From Nannocystis pusilla (GTDB taxonomy: Bacteria > Myxococcota_A > Polyangia > Nannocystales > Nannocystaceae): a stretch of DNA of 64,000 bases. Position 1 is the stretch's first letter, and each line of letters begins with the position of its first letter. The translations under genes were made by a program, and so were the position numbers. The DNA is taken from positions 124,001 to 188,000 of the forward strand of contig NZ_JAIRAU010000019.1 in NCBI RefSeq assembly GCF_020073745.1, read 5' to 3'. This document shows, piece by piece, positions 35,122 through 43,966 of this stretch. The notes beneath the pieces were generated by a model. The model saw only the letters and a program-made list of their open reading frames with translations. It did no database searches and had not been told where the DNA came from.

Positions 35122-38100
35122 GTGTCGGTCCACGAGACACCGGTCGCCCGGGCCATCACCGTCGGACCAAGCGGCGCCGCGGCGCGGCCCGCCGCGTCCG
35201 CATCGGCGGTGACCCGCGAGTCGATGAGCGACGAGCCAGTCCGGACCCCACCGGAGCGCCCCCACGTCGCCGTGGTCGACGAGACGCCGGGGGACCGGCT
35301 CGGGCGCTACACGCTGCTGCGGGTGCTCGGCCAAGGCGGCATGGGCGTCGTCCACGTCGCCTACGACGACCTGCTCGACCGCCGCGTGGCGATCAAGCGC
35401 GTCCGCGCCGGCAGCAACGACGCCCACGGGCGGATCCTGCACGAGGCCAAGGCGCTGGCCCAGCTGTCGCATCCCAACGTCGTGCAGATCTTCGAGGTCA
35501 GCGCGTCGGCCGGGCGGATCTTCATCGCCATGGAGTACGTGCCCGGCAGCACCCTGCGCGCGTGGACGCAGCGGTGGCGCGCCGCCGGCGGCTCGCAGCG
35601 CGAACTATTGGACATGTTCGTGCAGGCCGGCCGGGGCCTCGCCGCCGCGCACGCGCAGGGCCTGGTCCACCGCGACTTCAAACCCGAGAACGTGCTCGTC
35701 GGCGAGGATGGCCGCGCGCGGGTGGTCGACTTCGGCCTCGTCACCTGGGACGACCTCGCCGACGAGCCCGCGCGGCCCGACGACGGCGATATGCGCGGGA
35801 CCCAGGTTCGGCTGACCGCGGCGGGTGTGATCCTCGGGACCCCGGCGTACATGTCCCCGGAGCAGTTCGCCGGCCGCCCCGCCGACGCCCGCTCCGACCA
35901 GTTCAGCTTCTGCGCCGCGCTGTACGAGGCGCTGTGCGCCGCGCAGCCTTTCGCCGGCGAGACGTTTGCCGAGCTGCACGACGCGGTCGTCGCCGGCGAC
36001 CTGCGCGATCCAGGCGAGCGCGTGCCCGCGTGGTTATGGGCCGTGCTGCGCCGCGGCCTCGCGCACCGGCCCGAGGACCGCTTCCCGACGATGGGCGAGC
36101 TGCTCGAGCGCCTCGCCAGCGACCCGCTGGCGGCGCGGCGCCAGCGGCTGCGGGTCGCCGCGCTCGCGCTCGCCAGCGCGCTCACGGCCGTCCTGCTGGT
36201 ACTGCTGGCCGTCGCGGTGCGCGCCGAGTGGCTGCGCCGCGGGGTCGAGCAGGCCGCCGAGCGCTCGCTGGCGTCCGCCGAGGCGCGGATCGGCGAGGCG
36301 CGGTCGACCGGCGACGCAGCCGCGGCGGCGCGGGTGTTCGCCGCGTTCGTCGACAACCCGCTGCACGACGGCACGCGGGCGCTCGCGCGCGCGTGGCTCG
36401 GCGAGGCGGCGCGCCGGCGCGACGACGGCGACACCGACGCGGCGCGGGCCGCCTTCGCGGCCGCCTACGCGCGCGCCGTCGCGCCCGACGAGCAGCGCGA
36501 GGCGCTCGTCGGGCTCGCCCGGCTGTTCCGCACCGGCCTCGAGTGGGACGCCCTCGCCAGCGTGTTCGACCTGCTGAGCCGCGAGCACCCGGACGCGGCG
36601 CCGGAGCTCGCCGGACTGCGGCGCGACGTCGCGTTCGGCCGGCGCGACTTCGCGGCCGCGCGCGTCGAGCTGGCCCAAGGGGGGCCGGCGAGCGTGCGCG
36701 CGCTCGCCGACGCGCTCGTCGGCGCGAGCGCGACGAGCTACCGCGACGTCGACCGGGTCTTCGTCGACGCCGACCGCGTGGTGCTGACGTCGACGCGCGA
36801 CGACCCGCGGGTGCTGCACATCGCCGCCCGCGCGCCGGGGCTGCGGCCAGTGCGCGCGCTGCCGGCCCCCGCGGGTACGAAGCTCTTGCTGGTGGCCCCG
36901 GGCGAGCCGCTGTACGCCGTCGGCCGCGGCCAGGCGAGCGCGCTGCCGATCACCCTCTACCGCGCCGACGCCGACAGCCTCGCCCCGCTGCTGACCTGGG
37001 ACGACGCGCTCCCGACCACGATGACCTCCGCCGACCTCGACGGCGACGGCGTCCGCGAGCTGTACGTGGGGACAGGCACTGGGTATCAGGTCAACTCGCT
37101 GATCCCGCGGACCGACGGCGGATGGGAGCGTCGGGTCGTCTACAGCATGACCGATACGCTGCATTCGATCCCGAGCGGGCTCGCCCCGGTCGACCTCGAC
37201 GGCGACGGCCGCGACGAGCTCGCCGCGAGCTTCATGGGCTGGCGCGCTTACGACGTCCGCCTGCTGCGGCTCGACCCTGCGACGCGGACTCTGCGGACCG
37301 TCGCGCGCGACAAGCTCGGCATGCTCCTCGGCATCGCGCCGCTGCGCGGGCCGGGAGGGGCGCCGCTGCTGGTCGCCCACAACGCCAACGTCGACGCGAA
37401 CTCGCTGGTGTTCCCACCCGACAGGCCCCATGGCGACCCCGAGGGCCTGTACGTGTTCGGCCACGACGGCGAGCGCCTGGTCCGGCGCGACTTCCTCGCG
37501 TACCCCCAGCCGGCCGGCGCCCTCAAGTTCGACTCGTGGCCGCTGCTGGTCGGCGACGCCAACGGCGATGGCCGCGACGACATCGCGGTCGAGTACGGGC
37601 ACGACGGTCGCGTGCACTCCCTGCTGTACCTGCAGGAGGACGACGGCAGGTTCTCGTCGGTGATCCTCGGCGACCTGCAGATCCTCGCGTTCGCCCAGCT
37701 CGACGACGACGCTGCCGACGAGCTGATCGTCAACATCCCTGATGAGGCCGACCGCGGGACTCGGACGTGGGTGCTCGGCGCCGGCGGGGACGAGCTCATG
37801 TCGACGACCCCGTCCCCGCCGGCGCCCTCCCCGCCGCCGGAGCTCGACGACCCGTCCTGGAACCGCACGTGGCAGCACGCCAAGTCGCTGCAAAGCCTCG
37901 GCCTGGTCGACGAGGCGGCGAGCGAGTTCGCCGACCTCGGCCGCCGCGCCTCGCGACCAAACTCGCGGGCTCTCGCCTTCTACACCGCCGGCGGGCTGCG
38001 CGAGCGCTCCGGCCGCGACCGCGAGGCCGAGGGGCTGTTCAGCGAGGCCGCGCAGGCGCCCGAGTTCGCCGCCGACGCGCTGCAGGGCGCGATGCGGGCC

Positions 38101-39588
38101 CAGCTCCGCCTCGGCGACTACGAAGCCGCGCTGCAGACGATCGCGGCGCTCCGGGCCTCGCCGGGGCTCGACGTCGGCGTCCGCGAGGCGCTCGAGCACC
38201 GCTGGGCGCCACTTGTCGCCGTCGGCCGCGAGCGCGTCGACGTCCGCTTCGACCGCCCGCTCGCGCCGGCGTGGACGATCGAAAAGCCGCTCGGGCTGCG
38301 CCACCGGCCTGGCGCGCAGAGTCTGGCGATCGCCGCCGACCGCGAGGGCCCGCTCGCGTCGCTACCGGTCGAGTGGTCGGGCGAGCTGATCGAGCTCGCC
38401 GCCGACTTCACGATCGGCGAGACCGAGTGGGGTAGCGGGTTCGAGGTTGCTCTCGTCCCCGAAGGCGAAGACCCGATGGCCACGGCGACGGTCTGGCTCG
38501 CCGCTCACACCATCGGCACCAGCCGCGGCGGCGTCGAGGTCGGGCGGGTGTTCATGTGCGGCCTGGCCGACCGGCGGCTGCCCGACCTCCAACCGCCGAC
38601 GATCGGGCCGCGGCGCACCGACGTCGCCACCCACTTGACCATGCGCGTGTCGGTGATCCCGGCGCTCGGCGAGGTCGCGTGCGAGCTGACCGCGCCCGAC
38701 GGCACCTTGCGGACGCTGCGCGAGCCGCTGACGGGCGAACTCCCGCCCGCCGGCCGCTACCACCTCGTCGTCCGCACCGTCCACGCCAGGCCGTCGTGGT
38801 TGACCGCCGAGCTGCACCGCGTGACGGTGCGCGGCGGCCGGCCTGTCGACGCGCTGCCGGCCGACCCCGCGCGTGCGAGCTTGACGAGCGCGCTCGTCCG
38901 CGACGACTCGGTCGCCGCGCTGGCGGCCTTCGACCGCGTCGGCCCGCTCGCGCCCGACGAGCAGGTGTGGCGGGCCCACGCGCTGTGGCAGGTCGGCCGC
39001 GTCGCCGAGGCGCGCGCGCTGTGGGCCGCGCTGCTCGCCACCCCCGGACCGCTCGAGCCGGCGCTGCTGACGGCCCTGCGCGCGCGGCCTGACCTCATGG
39101 GACCCGTGCTGCGCGAGCTCGACCCCGAGCGCTTCCTCGAAGCCAACCACGCGCTGTGGCGCAACACCGCCGTCAACCACCTCGGCCACCCGCGGGCCCG
39201 CGACGCGCTGCTGACCGTGCTCGGGACCCTCGACGCCACGCAACTGTCGGCCGAGGCGCAGACGCCGGACCGGCGCGCCCGCGCCTGCGACCTGCTGACG
39301 TGGCGCGCCCGCGCATACCTCCGCGCCGGCGAGCCGGACCGCGCCCGCGCCGACCTCGAACGCGCGCTCGAGCTCTCGGCGGACCTCGCTGCCGACACGC
39401 CGCAAGCGGCGGAGCGCTGGCTGCTCTGGCTCGATCTCGCGTCGTTGGCCGCCGCCGACGGCGACGGCGCGCTCGCTAGCGAGGCGATCGCCAAGGCGCG
39501 CACCAACAACGCGGTCCCGCTGCTCGTCGGCGACGTCATCCGCGCTCGTCCCGAATTGGCGGCTCTCGCTCACCTGGAACCCGGTTAG
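35122..39588 (+). CDS. Large Ser/Thr kinase with extracellular FG-GAP and TPR-like regions
   Basis: A 1488-residue membrane kinase. The kinase domain (about residues 60-335) has [39 protein letters not shown] and SPEQFAGRP, all catalytic residues intact. A membrane helix follows ([20 protein letters not shown]). The extracytoplasmic part has helical repeats, then FG-GAP/VCBS calcium-type blades ([46 protein letters not shown]), and two more helical-repeat regions. Such a sensor could bind polysaccharide or protein outside and phosphorylate targets inside. GTG 35122 is the longest frame; ATG 35224 is an alternative start. The FHA-AAA gene that once preceded it is deleted. Confidence 0.93.
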   Translation: MSVHETPVARAITVGPSGAAARPAASASAVTRESMSDEPVRTPPERPHVAVVDETPGDRLGRYTLLRVLGQGGMGVVHVAYDDLLDRRVAIKRVRAGSNDAHGRILHEAKALAQLSHPNVVQIFEVSASAGRIFIAMEYVPGSTLRAWTQRWRAAGGSQRELLDMFVQAGRGLAAAHAQGLVHRDFKPENVLVGEDGRARVVDFGLVTWDDLADEPARPDDGDMRGTQVRLTAAGVILGTPAYMSPEQFAGRPADARSDQFSFCAALYEALCAAQPFAGETFAELHDAVVAGDLRDPGERVPAWLWAVLRRGLAHRPEDRFPTMGELLERLASDPLAARRQRLRVAALALASALTAVLLVLLAVAVRAEWLRRGVEQAAERSLASAEARIGEARSTGDAAAAARVFAAFVDNPLHDGTRALARAWLGEAARRRDDGDTDAARAAFAAAYARAVAPDEQREALVGLARLFRTGLEWDALASVFDLLSREHPDAAPELAGLRRDVAFGRRDFAAARVELAQGGPASVRALADALVGASATSYRDVDRVFVDADRVVLTSTRDDPRVLHIAARAPGLRPVRALPAPAGTKLLLVAPGEPLYAVGRGQASALPITLYRADADSLAPLLTWDDALPTTMTSADLDGDGVRELYVGTGTGYQVNSLIPRTDGGWERRVVYSMTDTLHSIPSGLAPVDLDGDGRDELAASFMGWRAYDVRLLRLDPATRTLRTVARDKLGMLLGIAPLRGPGGAPLLVAHNANVDANSLVFPPDRPHGDPEGLYVFGHDGERLVRRDFLAYPQPAGALKFDSWPLLVGDANGDGRDDIAVEYGHDGRVHSLLYLQEDDGRFSSVILGDLQILAFAQLDDDAADELIVNIPDEADRGTRTWVLGAGGDELMSTTPSPPAPSPPPELDDPSWNRTWQHAKSLQSLGLVDEAASEFADLGRRASRPNSRALAFYTAGGLRERSGRDREAEGLFSEAAQAPEFAADALQGAMRAQLRLGDYEAALQTIAALRASPGLDVGVREALEHRWAPLVAVGRERVDVRFDRPLAPAWTIEKPLGLRHRPGAQSLAIAADREGPLASLPVEWSGELIELAADFTIGETEWGSGFEVALVPEGEDPMATATVWLAAHTIGTSRGGVEVGRVFMCGLADRRLPDLQPPTIGPRRTDVATHLTMRVSVIPALGEVACELTAPDGTLRTLREPLTGELPPAGRYHLVVRTVHARPSWLTAELHRVTVRGGRPVDALPADPARASLTSALVRDDSVAALAAFDRVGPLAPDEQVWRAHALWQVGRVAEARALWAALLATPGPLEPALLTALRARPDLMGPVLRELDPERFLEANHALWRNTAVNHLGHPRARDALLTVLGTLDATQLSAEAQTPDRRARACDLLTWRARAYLRAGEPDRARADLERALELSADLAADTPQAAERWLLWLDLASLAAADGDGALASEAIAKARTNNAVPLLVGDVIRARPELAALAHLEPG

Positions 39589-40055
39589 CCGCGCCCTCGG
39601 TTCAGTGCTTATGACGATCGAACGCGCAAGCGCAGGCAGACATCGAGGTTGTGCGAGCCGAGTGCGGCGCATCCCGACTCTCGATATCACAGGCGATCGC
39701 CCCGGCTCTGGCGCCGTCGGCTTGAACCGACCACGCACCAGGTGACCTCACTGGGAGTAGTAGGCGTCGAGTATTCGCCGGAGAGCGGCCAGTTCGTCCG
39801 TCACTCCGGTCTGCACGACCGTGGTCGGCAGAGCGGACGGCGTCGTGTCGAGTTCGAAGATCTACATGGTTCCCATATTGGTCGACGCGGCGTGCTGCTG
39901 CAAGGCGGGGTTGTCGAGCTGGACGACGGTCGACGGCGCTGTGTCCTGACCGGCGTTGGCTGGCCAGGCGGTGGGTGATGATGTCGGGCAAGTCGGTCCG
40001 CTGCAGGGCGGCGCGCAGGCGCCGGTTCTCGCGGGTGAGCCGGCGCCGGTGGTGA
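39589..40055. other. Intergenic region, 5' of the repeat pair
   Basis: No supported gene. On the minus strand the frame near 39930-40055 reads TRENRRLRAALQRTDLPD, a coiled-coil-like stretch that may be a transposase relic, but it has no extent. Confidence 0.3.
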
Positions 40056-40096
40056 TGGGCGCCCATCGCCGGTGCCGAAGCGGTGGGGGGCGCCCA
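40056..40096. repeat. Paired palindrome repeat, copy 5
   Basis: TGGGCGCCCA (40056-40065) and GGGGCGCCCA (40087-40096), starts 31 bases apart, followed by TCCAGCGCACCATACC. The unit is duplicated 132 bp downstream as copy 6. Confidence 0.65.
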
Positions 40097-40187
40097 TCCA
40101 GCGCACCATACCTCTCCACCCAAGCGCATGGCGATCGATCTGGTTGTCGCGGGACGGGTAGCGTCCAAAAGCGGCCCCATGGAGCGA

Positions 40188-40228
40188 TGGGCGCCCATCG
40201 CCGGTGCGCAAGCAATGGTGGGTACCCA
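40188..40228. repeat. Paired palindrome repeat, copy 6
   Basis: TGGGCGCCCA (40188-40197) and TGGGTACCCA (40219-40228), starts 31 bases apart, followed by TCCAGCGCGCCATACC. Here the second core has changed at its two central bases but remains a perfect palindrome, which suggests selection on symmetry. Confidence 0.65.
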
Positions 40229-40376
40229 TCCAGCGCGCCATACCTCGCCGGCCTGCCCACCAGCCAAGGCTGGCTTTCGCTCGGGCGAAGAATCTTGAAG
40301 TATTGTGGATCAGAGTCTATGGTGGGGATGGCGGCCGTGTCATCGGCGGACAGCACAACGCATTCAGGAAGGAACC

Positions 40377-40919
40377 ATGTCCATCTACTACTGGAAGAAG
40401 ACCCGACGGCGTAACAAGTTCCGCGCCGTCCTCGTCACCATCGGCGTCGTCGTCTCGACCTGCCTCTTTCAAACGCCACGTGCGATGGCCGTCACGGTCC
40501 TCACATGCACGGGCTCCCAGTCGACCACCTTCAGCCCCGGCCTGACTTACACTCCGCAGCCGGTCACCGCCAGCACCTCCATCACCTACAACTGCTTGGG
40601 TGGTGCGGTGACGTCGGGCACGACTGTGGTCAACGCAAAGCTGCCCGCGGCATCTTGTGCGGATCTGCAATCCAGCACCGGAACAACCTTCATCACCTGG
40701 AACACCGGGGAAGTGACCGGGTACGAGTGGACCAGCACACGTGCCAATGTCGCGGGAAACCTCGTCACCACCGCCGTCGGCGTCGTGAAAACCGGCAAGT
40801 TCCTCATGGGTACCGTTACGTACACTAGCGTCTCGCCGAATGTGCTGACAAATGCTTGCGCCAGCCCTAAAGGCCTGACCAACCAGACCGGACCGGCCAC
40901 GTTGAGCATTCAAGGCTGA
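40377..40919 (+). CDS. Secreted protein of unknown function, actinobacterial-like
   Basis: A 180-residue exported protein. ATG 40377 has AAGGA three bases upstream. The basic N-terminus and hydrophobic stretch (FRAVLVTIGVVVSTCLFQTP) end at RAMA, a likely signal peptidase site. The mature part is all-beta, Thr/Ser-rich with four Cys (VLTCTGSQSTTFSPGLTYTP; YNCLGGAVTSGTTVVNAKLP). From memory this pattern resembles small secreted proteins of actinobacteria, so transfer is possible; I cannot run the search. The gene is isolated between repeats, and its codon use is less extreme in third-position GC than that of its neighbours. Confidence 0.75.
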   Translation: MSIYYWKKTRRRNKFRAVLVTIGVVVSTCLFQTPRAMAVTVLTCTGSQSTTFSPGLTYTPQPVTASTSITYNCLGGAVTSGTTVVNAKLPAASCADLQSSTGTTFITWNTGEVTGYEWTSTRANVAGNLVTTAVGVVKTGKFLMGTVTYTSVSPNVLTNACASPKGLTNQTGPATLSIQG

Positions 40920-41344
40920 GCTCGCGGGGTGCAGCCGGCAGTGCGGATGTTGGTCCGAGTGTTCGCCATCGACGCGCAGGATGGGCGCCGAAGCCAAGAG
41001 CCGGATCGGGGGTGGGCGCCCACAGGAGCTGATCTTCCGGATGTGGATCCGCTGAAAGACTTTCTGGGCTATTGGCATCACGCGGGCCCCTTCCGAGTGC
41101 GCACGGCCCTCCATAGCCCCATCATCGAGCCGAACATCACGCCTCCGAGGCGACGCTGCTGGCGACCTTTCCCCCAGATGGCTTGCTCCCGCGCTTGACG
41201 CGGCGGCTCGGGGTTGCAGGTCGCCTCGTGGTGGACGGAGCCGCGCAGACAGATCTTGTCCTTCCGTGACCGCCACCGTCGACTTCTCCGAGGGCGTGCA
41301 TACCGGCGGTGGGCCCTTCGTCGCGGTGCTGCGGACGCTCTCGA
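40920..41344. other. Intergenic region with palindrome copy 7
   Basis: No gene supported. It includes TGGGCGCCG at 40982-40990 and TGGGCGCCCA at 41013-41022 (31 bases apart), then GATCTTCCGGATG, which copy 1 shares in inverted orientation. Confidence 0.5.
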
Positions 41345-41602
41345 TCAGCACGCAACCCGCCTCCGCATCGCAGCGAGCTCGGACTCGGCCCGCTTCAGTC
41401 GGGCGTCACTCACCGCCTCTTGAGCCTTCATGCGCTGGCGCAGGGCCGCGAGCTGGCCCTCGACCAGGCTCACGAGCGACGGCCGCGAGGTTTCGACGGG
41501 CCCCGGCCCAGCAGTCGCCGCCGGGCTCACGGTCGCAGCGGCCCGCTCCGCCTGCCGCGCCTCGCGGGTGAACTCGGGCCGGCGCGAACCGCGTCGTGAC
41601 AT
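41345..41602 (-). CDS. Small coiled-coil protein
   Basis: An 85-residue protein from ATG 41602 (GGGG upstream). The N-terminal half is Arg/Ala-rich (RRPEFTREARQAERAAATV); the C-terminal 45 residues form one long heptad-like helix (LVEGQLAALRQRMKAQEA; LKRAESELAAMRRRVAC) ending in Cys. No family recognised. Third-position GC supports coding, but its position between mobile-element debris makes it uncertain. Confidence 0.5.
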   Translation of the reverse strand: MSRRGSRRPEFTREARQAERAAATVSPAATAGPGPVETSRPSLVSLVEGQLAALRQRMKAQEAVSDARLKRAESELAAMRRRVAC

Positions 41603-41635
41603 GAACCCCATTGAGGCGATACCTGGGCCTCGGAG

Positions 41636-41945
41636 GCCGTGTGGTGGAAGTCGAGGCTGAGGCGGCCGGACACCGAGACTTTCGTCGAGGTGACAAAGCA
41701 GCTCGCGGTCGGGACAGGAGCCGAGGCCGGAGTCATCGAGCTGGCCGTGGGTCGCGTGGTGATCCGCGTGCGTGGCCAGATCGAAGCCGAGTCGCTCAAG
41801 CGGGTGCTCGATGCCGTGGAGGCGCGTGGATGATTCCGGCGTCGGTGCGGATCTTCGTATGCACGAGGCCGCAGGCATGCGACGTAGCTTCGACGGACTC
41901 GCGCTGGCGGCCCAGCAAGGATGCGCGGCAGCTTCGCGGGAACGT
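41636..41945 (+). mobile_element. IS66 accessory gene remnants (tnpA end and tnpB start)
   Basis: The frame to 41833 (TFVEVTKQLAVGTGAEAGVI; LKRVLDAVEARG) resembles the end of IS66 TnpA, and its TGA overlaps an ATG at 41830 that opens MIPASVRIFVCTRPQ, the start of TnpB. After that, a frameshift leaves MRRSFDGLALAAQQ in another frame, and the copy stops at about 41945 where it meets the MerR-TetR duplicate. It is a remnant, without terminal repeats. Confidence 0.75.
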
Positions 41946-41968
41946 GAACCTCGCCGCGCGGCCGCGAG

Positions 41969-42796
41969 TCACGGCGCGAGCGCGCGGCGCATGAATTCGA
42001 GGTACACCGCGAGCGCCTCGGCCTGCGTGTAGCGGTCGTCGAGCGCCAGGCGGTCGCCGAGCGCCAACAGTGCGCCCCACAGCATGTAGGCCCACAGCTC
42101 GGTGTCGCCGCGGCGCAGCTCGCCCGTGGTCATCGCCCGGCGCAGGCTCGGCTCGGCATTCATCACCATGCGGTGCAGGGCCTCGCGGGCGCGCGCGGCG
42201 ACCTCGAGGTCGCGCCCGTGCGCCGCGGCGCCGAGCAGGTTCGTCATCGTGCGGAAGCCGGCGAAGCGCGACAGCACCGCCTGCGCCCGCAACCGCGCCT
42301 CGTCCGTCATCGGCAGGCCCGACTGCGCCTGCGCCCGCAGCGACGCCGGCACCAGCGTGAAGCGCAGGCGATCCAGGCACTCGACGAACAGCTCGCTCTT
42401 TCCGGCGAAGCATTGGTAGAGGGTCGCCTTGCCGACCCCAGCCGCGCGCGCGATCGACTGTACGTCGGCGCCCTCAAAGCCTCGGTCGAGGAACAGCCGC
42501 GCCGCCGCGTCGAGGATCGCCGCGCGCCGGTCGGTCGCGCCCTCGCGACGCCGTCGTTGCCGTCGCGGAGGCGTCCGCGCGCGCGGGCGCGTCGCCAGGC
42601 GTTCGCGGATCTCCGCCAACCCGAGCCCCTGGGCCCGCAGCGCCTTGATCTCGCGCAGCCGCTCGACGTGTTCGGGCCCGAAGTGGTGAAGCCGCGGGCC
42701 GAGGGTTTCGGGCCGCGGCAGCAGACCCAGGTCGAGGTAGTGGTGGATGGTCGAGCGATGCGTGCCGCTGACCCGGGACAGCTCCGCGATCTTCAT
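41969..42796 (-). CDS. MerR-TetR fusion transcriptional regulator
   Basis: A 275-residue protein with two DNA-binding domains. Residues 1-70 are a MerR-type winged helix (MKIAELSRVSGTHRSTIHHY; HVERLREIKALRAQGLGLAE). After a basic linker (RARTPPRRQRRRREG) residues about 90-140 are a TetR helix-turn-helix (AAILDAAARLFLDRGFEGAD; VQSIARAAGVGKATLYQCFA), followed by a helical TetR-type ligand domain to residue 275. No cysteine cluster typical of metal MerR proteins is seen. Separate MerR and TetR proteins are common; fusion is unusual. The start ATG 42796 follows a duplicated 14-bp direct repeat that is probably its operator. Fragments occur at three other places. Confidence 0.88.
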   Translation of the reverse strand: MKIAELSRVSGTHRSTIHHYLDLGLLPRPETLGPRLHHFGPEHVERLREIKALRAQGLGLAEIRERLATRPRARTPPRRQRRRREGATDRRAAILDAAARLFLDRGFEGADVQSIARAAGVGKATLYQCFAGKSELFVECLDRLRFTLVPASLRAQAQSGLPMTDEARLRAQAVLSRFAGFRTMTNLLGAAAHGRDLEVAARAREALHRMVMNAEPSLRRAMTTGELRRGDTELWAYMLWGALLALGDRLALDDRYTQAEALAVYLEFMRRALAP

Positions 42797-42827
42797 CGTC
42801 GCGCCGATTTTGGCCGGCCGTTTTGTA

Positions 42828-42857
42828 TTGCACAACCTCAATGTTTGCATAACTCAA
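42828..42857 (-). promoter_or_regulatory. Direct-repeat operator of the MerR-TetR gene
   Basis: TTGCACAACCTCAA (42828-42841) and TTGCATAACTCAA (42845-42857), starts 17 bases apart, 30-60 bases upstream of the regulator ATG. The pair is kept in the copy at 47791-47820 with the same spacing, though intervening bases differ. It is a candidate site for autoregulation. Confidence 0.5.
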
Positions 42858-43526
42858 TTTACCCAGCTTATAGCCTTCCAGTGTCATCTCTTGTCCAATT
42901 CTTCCGACCGTGATAACCTCGATCACGCGCACCATCGTCCTGCGGAGGCCCGTCGTCGAGCGGGTCGAGGGCGCCAGCCTCGGGTTCGCGCTCGACTCCT
43001 CGATGCCCGTGCCGCTCGCTGACAGCGCCGCCGCCCCCCGCTGCCGCTCCTGCCAGGCCCACCGCGACCTCCGACGCCGAACCCACCCACTGCCGCGACC
43101 TGGTCCTCGGCTCCGGATGAACAGTAACTGTGCGGCGGCTCGTGCGGCCGAAGTTCGTGCGCATCGCCGAGGGCCTCGGCGATCCATCGCCGGTGAAGAT
43201 CGCCGAGCCGCCGGAGCGGCCGACCCACCGCTGCGAGGGCGTGATGTCGCTGATGTCCTCGAAGACAGCCGGGCCGATCGCCTCGAGCAGTCGGCGGGCC
43301 TGCAGCGCGGCCTGGCGCCGACGCTCTGCGCCACTTCGCGGTAAGTACGGCCCAGCGCCCATTTCTGGCGTGGGATCTCGCGGATCCCGTTCGGCCTGGA
43401 CGGCGTCCTCGGGGACATGTGCGGCGAGGCCCCCGCGCTCGTCGTCTTTCCGCCTTCCCTCTTTTTTATCGCGGCTCCTGCGACCGAGACGAGCGTCGCG
43501 TCGGATGAATCGCATGCCTCAAAGGT
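42858..43526. other. Region with a possible IS21 relic
   Basis: No intact gene. On the minus strand near 43323-43400 a frame reads GIREIPRQKWALGRTYREVA, which resembles the N-terminal helix-turn-helix of IS21 IstA transposases; it is then lost by frame changes. The remaining sequence is GC-rich but has competing frames without recognisable domains. Confidence 0.35.
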
Positions 43527-43565
43527 ATGAGTGCAAGCCCGACTGCCCCGTCGCATAGGCGAACC

Positions 43566-43874
43566 ATGCCCGCGCTCGTGCCAATCCCTGCCGATCATCG
43601 GCTCGCTCGTCCGCAGCGGCTCGGATTTTTGCCCACGCTGGCTTTTTGGAGGCGACGCGATGTCTGGAAGATCGCCGGGCCCTGGACGGCCGCTTTCGTG
43701 TGTTTGTGGACCTTGCTCCTCGACCTGTTCGTCCGGGGGCTCGTCCCCGCGTGGACGAGCGCCGTGATCGCTGGCGCCGGTCCGGTGTTGTTCGTCGGGT
43801 TCCTCGAGCGCTACTTGCGGGCTCGCCTCGAACGTCGATGGGCTCTCGCGCAGGCTGGCACGTCCCGGGTCTGA
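43566..43874 (+). CDS. Small two-helix membrane protein
   Basis: A 102-residue protein from ATG 43566 (ATG 43527 in frame is possible). Two hydrophobic helices (WTAAFVCLWTLLLDLFVRGL and AVIAGAGPVLFVGFLERYL) are bordered by basic residues, with a C-terminal basic tail RARLERRWALAQAG. It looks like a DUF2798-type small inner-membrane protein, but the assignment is weak. It stands alone about 90 bases before the glycosidase-type lipoprotein gene. Confidence 0.6.
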   Translation: MPALVPIPADHRLARPQRLGFLPTLAFWRRRDVWKIAGPWTAAFVCLWTLLLDLFVRGLVPAWTSAVIAGAGPVLFVGFLERYLRARLERRWALAQAGTSRV

Positions 43875-43966
43875 GCATTCCTGCATCTGGCGACTGATCG
43901 GGCTCCGCATGGGCTGCATCAGCGGACGGCCGAGGCTCGGGGCTGTGTTGGTTAGCATCCGCCGCG

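Noticed and set aside
36034-38304. 756-codon minus strand open frame
   Set aside because: Antisense to the large kinase; no recognisable domains, and the + strand frame has kinase and FG-GAP motifs.
39589-40376. Minus strand open frames of 140-220 codons
   Set aside because: They read through the palindrome repeats and lack start sites and protein-like composition.
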